DNA of 64,000 nt from Haberlea rhodopensis (lineage: Eukaryota; Streptophyta; Magnoliopsida; Lamiales; Gesneriaceae), in NCBI GenBank assembly GCA_907163345.1, contig CAJQUN010001198.1, positions 1-64,000 on the forward strand, in the 5' to 3' direction. The notes beneath the pieces are model-generated. The model made no database searches. It was given only the letters and a program-made list of their open reading frames with translations, and was not told where the DNA came from. Positions 7,552 through 18,057 of this stretch are shown piece after piece. The position numbers and the translations under genes are program-made. The number at the start of each line of letters is the position of its first letter. The stretch's first letter is position 1.

Positions 7552-10211
7552 AGCACTGGTGTATCACGTAACACCCAGGCTGCACAACAACATGAAGCCA
7601 TAACATCGATTCCTGACCATATCAGAATCGTATTAATAAACGCGAGGATACTTACCTCTCATCTAATCTCTGAAACAGAGCGACATACCATAACCAACAT
7701 AACACCCAAGAGGTAAAACGTACCTCGATGCGGGTCATCCCAGAAGTCAGCCTCTCATGACTGCAAATCAACCAATACTTACGACTGTAGATCGGACAGT
7801 CATCCTTTGATCTAATACAACAGTACGAACACATCCTGAATGACACCTCAACCGTAAGAACGTTGACCTCGTGTCAAACTCTGGAGTGGAATAGACTTCC
7901 AAATCCATCATAACGTCGAAGAGCGTCAGCACAACTCAACGCTAACAGTCCAAAAGCAGTTAGTCAACTGAAACTGCAAGGATTCGAATCGCTCCTGATT
8001 CTATCGTAGATATCATTCCATGACATCTCTATCAAGACTCACGATGTCTAACATACATCGTTACGAAGGAAACACTAGTACAACCACGGTGTACACATAC
8101 CAAACCTGGTTTCCACTTTCAAACTTCCTCCATCGAAGGAGTAGTCGCCTCATTGCAACTTAATTTGGGCAACTCACGGCCACAAATTCAAACAAAAGAC
8201 ATCTCACAAGATGTCCACCTCCGGATGTTCCAAGAATCACGTCCTGATCATAAATAACAACCGAGACTCCGCAGAGTTTAAAATTCTTAAGGGGCATGCA
8301 ATAAACCCATTGCATCCTCAACGCTTGTGTCGTCAGCGACACTCAACCAATCCGAAATCCTGCCATCCCTTGAAAATCCTCGGATTTAACAATCCAAACT
8401 TGGGAAGGCTGTCGCATAACTCGAAGGAAAACACCAACAAGGGAAATACCTTAACCCTCACAAGAAAATCCCTCCTCAAGGGAGTCAACTAACTTCACGA
8501 TTATCCCTCATAAACATCGTGCCATGGAGATTCCCAATCTCAAGGTGTTCCATATCTCTCATCAGAGATTTAACCATCCAAAAATAGCATAACTCTATGC
8601 TTAACAGAGAGGAAATCAATAACTGGCATCCGTATACTCACCGGTATACCTGCCTAAGCACTGATGTCGCATGCATACTCAATGCACTCGGCTCGGGTAT
8701 CTACCATATATCCCTAAGCCCCAAACACAACCGTCAATTCTGAGTCATTCCTTACTCAGTGGAGGATGAAAATCGACGATTAACAATACACGGCGTGATT
8801 CCCAAGATCAACACCACTTGCACCAACTTACCGAATCTTTCAAGATTCCCAAATAGGTATAATACTACCTCCTTCCTCGCAAGGGAAATGCCATCGAACT
8901 CGAGATCCACAAGTCTCGAACCATCGTTCGGAAAAACTGGATACAATAACACCCATTGTATCCCAATACACGGGTTCCTTTAGATTGAGTCAATAACAAC
9001 CTGATGACTCTCTTGTTGGTACTCCAACATCCTGAGCTGTCCCAGACAAGTCTCCAAGATTAAACATAAACGTATACACGTTTCAGCGAGGCATGAACAA
9101 CCTTAACCTCAATGACATGGTGACTACTAGAGTCCACCACAATCCTCATCGTATCACCTTACGATTGCCAAACTTGGTTCCAACGAGCAGTGTAACGGCT
9201 CTAGCAAGCCCATCATGGTGCTACACACACGCGGCAGACAACCTAGTCTCTGCCTCTTTAGGTTTACCTCAAACCTACCAATAAGACGGACGTTTCCACA
9301 TGGTATAACATACTATGGGAGGAAAACTCAATAGAGTAATGGGTCTTTATCCAACATTCCTCAATGCCGATACACCCTGGACAACCCAATGTCCCTATGT
9401 ACTTAACATAACCTGATCCTACTCCCTTAGGACCCATCCTACACCCTCAAGGGTGGTGTGATCATGTCCACCACATGTCACATCGACAGAAAGCGAGTAC
9501 TTTCCTCCATGATTACTCCTGTCGTCAAATCACATGGCCAAAAGCCATTCCAACGAGCATACCTCAAGGGTATCACCACTCGTAAAATGATCCCCCAATC
9601 GTAAGCTGCGGTACAATCACATGTACAGCGCATCCAACCATTCCTCGAGCAACCCGCTCGGTATAAGGGTCACGTCCATCGGTGTCGCACACACCACCTT
9701 GTGCTCGGTACTGGCACCCAAGGCATACCACTGAATACGTATACTCAACGCATCGATCATCGTAACGATGATGCATGTCTAATAAGACATCTCCTACACC
9801 ATCGTCATCGTCATCCCGTGACGACACATGCCAACTCATGGCATCTAAAACATTGCCCACTAGTGACGATACATGTACATCAGCGTATGTCATCCACTAA
9901 CATGCTAGTAAAATAGGCATAATAAAACATGTATATCAATGCATGCCAGCTACAATAAAGCTAATAAAATAGCAATATCTCATACCTCATCGCTAGTGAT
10001 ATAGCGTCATACCTGTCTCCGTCGCTCAATAATAGTGCGTAATCAGCACCCATCGCTCGAAGGCGGCAAAATCCTGTGCTGAGTACATAGCGGCAAAATC
10101 CCTCGCTATAGAATCGACGGCATGACACCTCGTCATATAATAAGTGGCATGAAACCTCGCTATATACCTGAGTATGAATCATCGTCCACATAGTAGCGGA
10201 AAGAGGCATCG

Positions 10212-10570
10212 CTATCAATACGCCTGGCGGAATGAACCATCGCCAATAGATATAGCGGAATGAACCATCGCTATCAATACACCTGGCGGAATGAACCATC
10301 GCCAATAGATATAGCGGAATGAACCATCGCTATCAATACACCTGGCGGAATGAACCATCGCCAATAGATATAGCGGAATGAACCATCGCTATAAATACGC
10401 CTGGCGGAATGAACCATCGCCAATAAATATAGCGGAATGAACCGTCGCTATAAATACGCCTGGCGGAATGAACCATCGCCAATAAATATAGCGGAATGAA
10501 CCGTCGCTATAAATACGCCTGGCGGAATGAACCATCGCCAATAAATATAGCGGAATGAACCGTCGCTATA
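10212..10570. repeat. 59-bp tandem array of paired AGCG/GGCG hairpins
   Basis: About six copies, period 59 bp. Each unit has two hairpins with nearly the same 11-nt loop GAATGAACCAT: one with stem TGGCG/CGCCA and one with stem ATAGCG/CGCTAT, extended to TATAGCG/CGCTATA in later copies. Confidence 0.92.
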
Positions 10571-10686
10571 AACCGTGTCCTCATAGAGAAATGAATATAA
10601 ATCGACACAGCGGGACACATCACCGCTATCATCCGTGTCATCACAAAGGAATGAATCATCATCCTAACAAGCGGCATCTCATCCTC

Positions 10687-10900
10687 GCTTCTTCATACAA
10701 GCGGTATCTCATCCTCGCTTCGTATGGCATACCCCGCCTCCATGTGCAAGCGAGCATCCCCGCCCGCTCCACATTTTTAGCGGTACAAGCATAAGCTTCT
10801 TCATACAAGCGGTATATCATCCTCGCTTCGTATGGAATACCCCGCCTCCATGTGCAAGCGAGCATCCCCGCCCGCTCCACATTTTTAGCGGTCAAGCATA
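10687..10900. repeat. 108-bp direct duplication with AAGCG/CGCTT hairpins
   Basis: GCTTCTTCATACAAGCGG starts at 10687 and again at 10795; both copies run through CCCGCTCCACATTTTTAGCGG. Each contains AAGCG...CGCTT with outer ATAC/GTAT pairing. Confidence 0.88.
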
Positions 10901-11153
10901 AGTATAAAAATTCTCACTGTCATAAGCAGGACTCCTGGAATGTATAATCATCATTCCTTTTTATACTCCATATTTCCTGTAACCTGCAACCATCAGGGTT
11001 AACAACAATAGCCATATACGCTATGCATCCACATTCAATTCATAATAAAAACACATTATGAGAATGTATGGTTTCACAAATAAATGTCATGATATCCTTC
11101 TTTAAATCCTTATTTCATCCTGAGCCCTTATCATTAGTACATTTTAATGCTTC

Positions 11154-11304
11154 TTGCTACTCCAGGAAAGCGGAATTCTTCCTCGCTTCCACTGGACTTT
11201 AGCGTTGCTACTCCATGTAAGCGGAACTCTTCATCGCTTCCAATGGACTTTAGCGTTGCTACTCCATATAAGCGGGACTCTTCATCGCTTCATATGGACT
11301 TTAG
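11154..11304. repeat. 51-bp tandem array of AAGCGG hairpins
   Basis: Three copies of TTGCTACTCC...GGACTTTAGCG, period 51 bp. The stem around AAGCG/CGCTT is extended differently in each copy; the third has CCATAT/ATATGG outside it. Confidence 0.88.
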
Positions 11305-11707
11305 CATAAGCCATTAAAATCCTTACTAAGATAACTTTGACTCAAGACATGCATATGCAAAAACAATGCACAATAACATATATCATAACCTCAATGCACC
11401 ACTTTGCATTCATCATGTGTCAACAAGACAACGTAAAATACATGTTACCTCGGAAATATCCCTTTATCTGATTTTCTTAAAACCAGCTTCCTTGGCACAT
11501 AACACACGGAGTGCCAGACATCCCCATAAATGTCATCCTATCGTGTTCCACACGATTCCTGCAACCACAATGGTTAGCAATACCACTTTTTCATATCATA
11601 AGAGCACATAAACAATGTGTTATGTCATACAACATTAATGCCATCATGCATAAATATGTGCTATCAATAACTTCCTAGGCCCTTAACAGCCCCAATGAGC
11701 AACCACT

Positions 11708-11719
11708 GCTCTGATACCA
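11708..11719 (-). promoter_or_regulatory. primer binding site, tRNA-iMet type (non-autonomous element)
   Basis: Element sense TGGTATCAGAGC, four bases after the 5' LTR end (TTACA then TTAG). It fixes the element on the minus strand. Confidence 0.92.
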
Positions 11720-11723
11720 CTAA

Positions 11724-14389
11724 TGTAAGGACCCCAAGCCCTTAAAACCTTGATTAGTGTATTAACCACTATGTGTGGTACATGCTTTCTATAAAATGTC
11801 AATCGGGAAGCTCTGATGATACTTAATCATTGCCTGTCAATAAAAGACTCATATGTTTGCCCTTTACCAACCCCTTGGTGCCGCTTTTCACATTGTAAAC
11901 TTTTACAAAAATTTGGGCAGAGTCTCCCCATAAATAGAGCTATCCCAAAACAGAGTACAACACATAACAAAATTCCCGGCCAGGGAACACATAATACTCA
12001 ACAGAAAGCAGTAATACAAGTAGATTCCCAGCCAGGGAAGACACCACACATACGTCAACAAAAGTGGGTTCCAACACCCACATAATACACCAATGACTCT
12101 CTTATCATTCTAGCAATTCAACCTAATTGCATGCAACCTTAAATGAAAGAGAGAAAGGCTCATGCCTTTATATACAATCCATATACAAGTATAATCGTGC
12201 TCACATGCGAGCATCATGAATATGAATATGTATAAATCCTCAGGTGTATATATAGGTACTCTATACGATACCGTGCTCCATCAAGCCCTGGTACCACGAT
12301 CCTGGGAGTACCTCAAATCAACAGCTCGAGCTCAGCTCCATAGCCATCGATGTACCTGTCCACCTGTCCCAACAGAGACAGCCCCCAACGGGGTGAGCAT
12401 ACCAATACACAAAATCCCATAATCATAATAATGAAATTCATAATTTACAACAAAGGTAAATGCTAATGAATTTAAATGATACTCCCTGGATGGCAACATC
12501 CTCATCCGGGATTCCGTGTACTGTCCCTGTTCTCACAACATCAAACTCATCAAATCTCATAAATCAGTAAATCAACACATTGATTTACACATCGCATGCC
12601 TGATCCTCGAATATCAACATATAGTGATTACAAATTCATTAAACATGCAATTACAGATATCACAATATCTAATACTGATTTCACAACCTTGCTATCAATC
12701 ACAGATAGCTCAAATGCCTTAGCATTTATTTTACCATTCCTTCATTATACTTAGACATCTCAAGTGTCTTATAATGAATACATGAGTCTACAAACCTAGA
12801 CATCTCAAATGTCTCATAATGAATACATGATTCTACGAACCTAGACATCTCAAATGTCTTACGAAGAATGCATGATTCTACAAACCTAGACATCTCAAAT
12901 GTCTCATAATATAGTCATATAAATCCAGTACCCCATATATCATGCAAGAGTCATCCTACTCTAGTGTCACGCACGCTACAAGCGGCGATATCAAGATTTG
13001 GGTCATTCCTTGGCTATATCAACATATATGTATAACCATACGCAAAACATTCAATGCAATCAAAAACACCTTATGCATTTCACATATATATAGTAATGCT
13101 CGTACGTCGCACGTACCTTAAATCTCCGAAGTCCGAGCCAAGCCTTGCTCGAGTTCCATGCCCCGAGGAATGATGTGCTAACACGATAAACAATTCACCA
13201 TTATTTACGAACATGTAACCTATGTTCAAGCACACCCATATCCCTCACAACATTGTCAATACACGACAATTATCCTCTTAAAAGACCCGGGGCAGGGTAC
13301 ATGCAGGGAAGGAATAAATGAGACAATCGAAATTTGTTCAAGAATGCCCTACAAAAATCGAACCTCAATCTCACAATTTCGAACCCAATAAAATACCATA
13401 ATTCATCTAAAATGTCAATTAAGCTATCCAAGCAAGAATCAACATCCCTTGACAAAAACTCCCCATTTTCGAACTCAACCCCCATAATTTCGAATCCAAA
13501 CAAGCCCTTAAATTCAAACCCTTAAAATCCTTCAAATTCGAACCAAAGCTTTTCAATTCGATCTCAATCAAGCATCATAATACTCTTAAAACATGCAATA
13601 ATCGATCAATTGCACGAAATAATACCCCTGCCAAAAACCCCCAAAAATCGAAATCAAACCCTACAATTTTCGAAAATAATTTCGAACCAAAACCACCGAA
13701 TTTAGTAGGGAATAACATGAGAGGGATGCAAAAGGGGTAAGGGAGGCTATCCATACGAAATCGGAAGCAAAATCAAACGAAAATCGAAGAACCCTAGAAA
13801 TTGGGGATCGACGCTTACCAGCAAAATTCGACTTCCACACGCGACGAAACCTCGAATTGATGGAGGGGAAAGAAGCGCCTCGTCGAGACGAAGACGGCGG
13901 TAGGTCGCACGCCCCGAACGGCGGCCGGACGGCGGCTGGCGCACCGCTTGAAGCGGCGGGGGTCCTGTAGCAGACGGGAATCGCGTGGACGGGAAAGAGA
14001 GAGGAAGGAGAGGGCTGAAATGATAATTTCCTAAAATCTTGGGTTCAAATGGTATTTATAGCAAAAATACCCCGAAAAATTAATAGCCCCACAAATACAT
14101 CATGATTCCTTAAAAATCATCTGTTTTCAAAAACTCTCTCTCTAACTCCAAAACCCTCTACCGGTGCTCACACAGCACCCGAGATTCCGAGACACATCAA
14201 AAACCCAACTCTTAGGTTTTACACCGTAATGTGAATACAATCTCAACCTCCGGATCCAACGATCCCAACTGCCCAAATAAACGAGCCCAGAAGGCCCAAC
14301 ACCTCGATTAAATCCCAAATCGCCACGTAAAACCACTTTAGGGATTATTAATACTCCGGGATTAACACCTATAATCCCTGGTCATCACA
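11724..14389 (-). repeat. 5' LTR of the non-autonomous element
   Basis: 2666 bp, same length as and by eye identical to 4851-7516. It carries its own copies of the 45-bp hairpin array (12712-12904), GTACGT hairpin (13102-13116), candidate intron (13178-13818) and TATA box (14053-14060). Followed by the target duplication CACAC. Confidence 0.93.
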
Positions 14390-14394
14390 CACAC

Positions 14395-15490
14395 ACAAGC
14401 CATTGAAGCTGATACAGGTGTGGGTTCCCAAAGGGCTAATCCGTTCTGGACCCAAATAGGATTGGGTACCAACATTAATTATATTTGATGACAGGTACCG
14501 AAGAAGCTCGCATCAGACTGGTATTTGGACAGTGGGTGTTCCCGTCACATGACTGGAAACATCGAGCTGCTGTCTGAAGTCACAGAATGTACTGGACCCA
14601 AGATCATCTTCGGAGATAACTCAAAGGGTAAGACCGTGGGCAAGGGTAAGATTGTCCATGGTAACATTATTATCAATGATGTGCTGTTAGTTGAAAATCT
14701 GTGCTATAATCCGATCAGTATAAGTCAACTCTGTGATAATGGTTATGCTGTAGAATTTCACAAACACACTTGCACTGTTAAATCATCAGACGGTATAACC
14801 ATGCTCGTAGGAATCAGGAATGGAAATACATATAAGATTAACTGGAATCATGCTCAACCTGATAATCCTACTTGCTTCATCGCTAACAATGATAATAAAC
14901 ATTGGCTGTGGCATAAGCGTCTGAATCATATAAACTTTAAGACCATTTCCAGCCTGTGTAAACATGATTTAGTTATCGGTCTGCCCAAGATCGATTTTGC
15001 TAAGGATAAGATCTGCGAAGCTTGCCAAATGGGTAAACAGATCAGATCATCCTTCAAAAACAAGAATGCCAAATCCTCCTCCCGCTGTTTAGAATTATTG
15101 CATATGGACTTGTTTGGTCCTATACCAATAACAAGTTTAGGGGGAATGCGGTATACTCTTGTTGTTATTGATGATTACTCACGCTTTACATGGACTATAT
15201 TTTTGAGCAGTAAAGATCAGACCGGTCCGAAGTTGATCAAGCTGCTGAAACGCACTCAGAACGAGAAATCATCCAGCATAGACAGGATTCGTAGTGACAA
15301 AGGCACTGAGTTTTCAAATCAGAATCTTGAATCCTTTCTAGAAGATCATGAAATCAAGCATGAGTTTCAGCCGCTCGAACTCCTCAACAGAATGGAGTTG
15401 CAGAACGAAGAAACAGAACGCTCAAGGAAGCAGCAAGAACAATGCTTGCTGATTCTGGAATTTCGCAAAAGTTCTGGGCAGAAGCTGTAA
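14395..15490 (+). pseudogene. Copia protease, GAG-pre-integrase and integrase N-terminal part
   Basis: Copia sequence resumes after the nested element with WVPKGL, then the protease active site in YLDSGCSRHMTG (DSG at 14528-14536). An open frame runs to 15490. It holds the GAG-pre-integrase zinc region (WHKRLNH ... CEACQMGK) and the integrase core with its first two acidic residues in HMDLFGP and RSDKGTEF. Near 15370 the frame shifts, so the ORF ends in unrelated residues instead of the third catalytic motif. The stretch 14395-14520 also has a stop (TAG near 14452). Copia protease cleaves the polyprotein; integrase inserts the cDNA. Broken as a gene, but the family is certain. Confidence 0.92.
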
Positions 15491-16287
15491 ACACTGCTTG
15501 CTACACTCAAAATCGGTCTATGATTAACAAGAAGCTGAATCTCACCCCTTATGAAATATGGACTGGTAACAGACCGTCTATTTCTCACCTTCATGTTTTT
15601 GGCTGTAAATGCTTCGTTCATAACAATGGTAAGAATCATCTTACAGCATTTGAAGCTAAGTCAGATAATGGAATATTTTTAGGATATTCATCAACTAGCA
15701 AAGCTTATCGAATTTTTAATAATCGAACCTTAACTGTAGAAGAATCTGTTCATGTAGTTTTTGATGAATCTTTATGTGTTGAGGGCAACAAAGAATCAAT
15801 TCAAAATCAGATGGAAAATATCCATCTCGAAGCTAACAGTGATGATGAGATTGTAGCTAACAGGTCAAGAGACAATCCACCAGAACCAGAAGTACCAGAC
15901 AGACCGGATCAAGCCATTGAAACTTCTTCAGATCGAGCTGATCCGGATGTTCTTCACTCAAATGTTAAAGCAGATGCTGATCATGCTGCTACTACTCATC
16001 CGACCGGACCAGACAATTCAGAGTCAAGCTATCGCTGGACTAAGAAGCATCCAACCAATCTAGTGATTGGTAGTCCCTCTGCACCGATCAGAACCAGAGG
16101 ACAGATGATGGATGAATTCACACATGCTGCTTTCATCTCTACTCTGGAACCTAAGAAGATCGATGAAGCTCTAACTGATTTTAACTGGATTAAGGCCATG
16201 CAAGAAGAGCTAAATCAATTCGAACAAAATCAAGTTTGGAGTCTAACCCCCAGACCAAGCGATCTGCCTGTCATTGCAACCAGATAG
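15400..16287 (+). pseudogene. Copia integrase C-terminal part and linker
   Basis: The frame carrying the end of the integrase core overlaps the previous ORF. It reads through the catalytic Glu region (near 15405), the PYEIWTGNRPS and HVFGCKCFVH motifs usual in Copia integrases and a Pro/Asp/Ser-rich linker, then enters the start of the RT region. It ends at TAG 16285-16287, where the frame otherwise continues unchanged, so this is a point nonsense change. Confidence 0.9.
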
Positions 16288-17154
16288 GTTTTCAGAAATA
16301 AGCTGGACGCAGATGGAACTGTGGTTAGAAACAAAGCCAGACTGGTGGCACAAGGATTCAGACAAGAAGAAGGAATCGACTTCGATGAATCATTTGCACC
16401 AGTCGCCAGACTTGAAGCCATCCGAATCTTTCTTGCATATGCTGCCTTTAAAGACTTCAAAGTATATCAGATGGACGTTAAGAGCGCTTTTCTTAATGGA
16501 AAGCTTCAGGAAGAAGTCTACATTGAGCAACAACCTGGATTTCAAGACCATTTGCATCCCAATCATGTGTATCTACTGAATAAAGCAGTGTATGGTCTGA
16601 AACAAGCTCCAAGAGCCTGGTATGACACTCTATCTCAATTTCTGCTGAACCATGATTTTCAGATCGGCTCAGTAGATAAAACTCTCTTTAAATTTATTAA
16701 GGGGGAACATACCCTATTAGTTCAGATTTACGTTGATGACATAATCTTTGGGTCAACTAACCCCAAATTGTGCGAGAAATTTTCTAAGTTAATGCAGGGA
16801 CAGTTTGAGATGAGCATGATGGGAGAACTTTCATTCTTTTTGGGTCTCCAAGTAAAACAGCTCAACAATGGTATTTTCATAAATCAGACCAAGTATACCA
16901 AAGAGCTCCTCAAGAGATTTGGAATGGAAACATGCTCAACTGCATCAACTCCTATGAGTCCAACAATCAAGTTAGACAAAGATGAAGGGGGAACAGCATT
17001 TGAAGTAACCATGTATAGAGGACTAATCGGATCGCTATTGTATCTTACAGCGAGCCGGCCTGATATTATGTTCTCAGTCTGTATGTGCGCCAGATTTCAG
17101 TCAGAACCAAAGCAATCACATTTTATTGCTGCCAAGCGTATTCTGAAATACTGA
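16288..17154 (+). pseudogene. Copia reverse transcriptase
   Basis: Same frame as the preceding integrase ORF after one TAG stop. Motifs in order: NKARLVAQGF, FAPVARLE, MDVKSAFLNG, YGLKQAPRAWY, catalytic YVDDIIFGS (YVDD near 16729-16740) and the thumb pattern SRPDIMFSVCMCARF. It copies element RNA into DNA with the RNase H that follows. It ends at a TGA (17152-17154) where an amino-acid codon is expected, as the RNase H frame is continuous with it. RVT_2 type domain. Confidence 0.93.
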
Positions 17155-17673
17155 AAAGGATCTCAGAACGTTGGTCTTTGGTACTCCAAAGATTCGAACT
17201 TCAGCTTGATCGGATATTCCGACGCAGACTACGCTGGGTGTAAGATTGATCGTAAAAGCACCAGTGGAACATGTCAATTTCTAGGTGAAAGATTGATCTC
17301 TTGGTTCAGTAAAAAGCAGACATCGATTGCCACATCTACAGCTGAAGCAGAGTATCTAGCCGCTGGAAGCTGTTGGGCTCAAATGCTCTGGATTCAACAC
17401 CAGCTCAAAGACTATGGCATCCAAGCTGTTGACTCTCCGATATTTTGCGACAACACAAGTGCAATCGCTATAACGTATAATCCAGTTTTGCACTCTCGAA
17501 CAAAGCACATTGATATACGCCATCATTTTATTCGAGATCATGTTGGTAAAAAGGAAATTCGGATCGAGCACATCTCAACAGAGCAGCAAGCAGCAGACAT
17601 CTTCACCAAACCGCTCCCAGAGGCTAAGTTTAATTATTTTCGTCAAATTCTTGGTTTAATTTACTTATCTTAA
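17155..17673 (+). pseudogene. Copia RNase H
   Basis: In phase with the reverse transcriptase after the TGA at 17152-17154. Catalytic-type motifs DADYAG, STAEAEY, CDNTSAI and RTKHIDIRHHFIRD are present, then ADIFTKPLP near the end of pol. It degrades the RNA strand of the RNA/DNA hybrid. The domain itself is intact, but it lies behind two stops in pol. Confidence 0.92.
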
Positions 17674-17927
17674 TAGTTTAGATGTTCTCTTACTTTCGCA
17701 CTTAAAGATTTTTGTTACCACAGATCGATAATACAATGTTCAGAAAGACACAGACCGGTCCGAACTTTCAGACCGATCTATGTCAATCTGATGTTATCCC
17801 ATGATCTGTTTGGTCAATACATCTTTTGTACAAAAACAGCCCGGACTGATCGCATTTTAACCGCCTTAACTATCTGTTATCCTGACCGTTTATTTTTGAA
17901 TTTCTTTTCATCAGTCATCGAGATAAA

Positions 17928-18057
17928 GACACGTGTCTTCTCTCTCCTATTTAGCGGGCTGAACATTTCATTTTATTTCACTTTTTACAAATTACCGCTA
18001 TCTGTTTTCTTATTCTCTCGCTCTCCTAAATCTTCGCACTCATTTATTTTCACTCCA
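17928..18057 (+). promoter_or_regulatory. possible internal promoter of the extra Copia ORF
   Basis: A perfect palindromic G-box GACACGTGTC (17928-17937) is followed by a TATA-like CCTATTTAG (17946-17954), then C/T- and A/T-rich leader sequence and the ATG in CCAATGGCT at 18058. G-box is an established bZIP/bHLH site in plants; its role here is inferred. The open frame extends upstream to 17791 but that part is hydrophobic leader-like sequence. Confidence 0.4.

Larger units (their letters stand above)
7517..11723 (-). other. internal region of the non-autonomous element: no coding sequence, dense hairpins
   Basis: 4207 bp without a credible open frame on either strand and without gag, protease, RT or integrase motifs. 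The only coding echo is the TTCGAGGACGAA word next to the polypurine tract, common at the 3' end of Gypsy pol genes. It is packed with perfect short inverted repeats, for example at 7710-7726, 7783-7801, 8198-8215, 8296-8315, 8327-8342, 8527-8541, 8554-8569, 8586-8601, 8632-8649, 8740-8759, 8833-8848, 9014-9029, 9068-9083 and 9259-9277, plus bulged ones at 7607-7630 and 9457-9482. The part nearest the primer site carries the repeat arrays listed below. Confidence 0.85.
4851..14389 (-). mobile_element. non-autonomous LTR retrotransposon (LARD-like), complete and young
   Basis: 9539 bp flanked by the direct repeat CACAC (4846-4850, 14390-14394). Both LTRs are 2666 bp and I found no difference between them by eye, which points to a very recent insertion. 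In element sense: 5' LTR 14389-11724, tRNA-iMet primer site 11719-11708, internal region 11723-7517, polypurine tract GTGGGGGATAT, 3' LTR 7516-4851. The LTR ends resemble the Gypsy element (TGTGATGACC... and ...GGGTCCTTACA), so it is probably a Gypsy derivative. No gag or pol motif is visible; movement would need proteins from another element. Confidence 0.93.

Noticed and set aside
9756..9772. ATCATCGT-A-ACGATGAT near-palindrome as a separate regulatory site
   Set aside because: One of many inverted repeats in the same element; covered by the hairpin-density finding.
8752..9893. Minus-strand ORFs in the non-autonomous element as decayed pol
   Set aside because: No RT, RNase H or integrase motif could be matched, in contrast to 31750-36059.
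10212..10570. CRISPR-like look of the 59-bp array
   Set aside because: Units are contiguous without unique spacers, in a plant retroelement; tandem hairpin repeats explain it.
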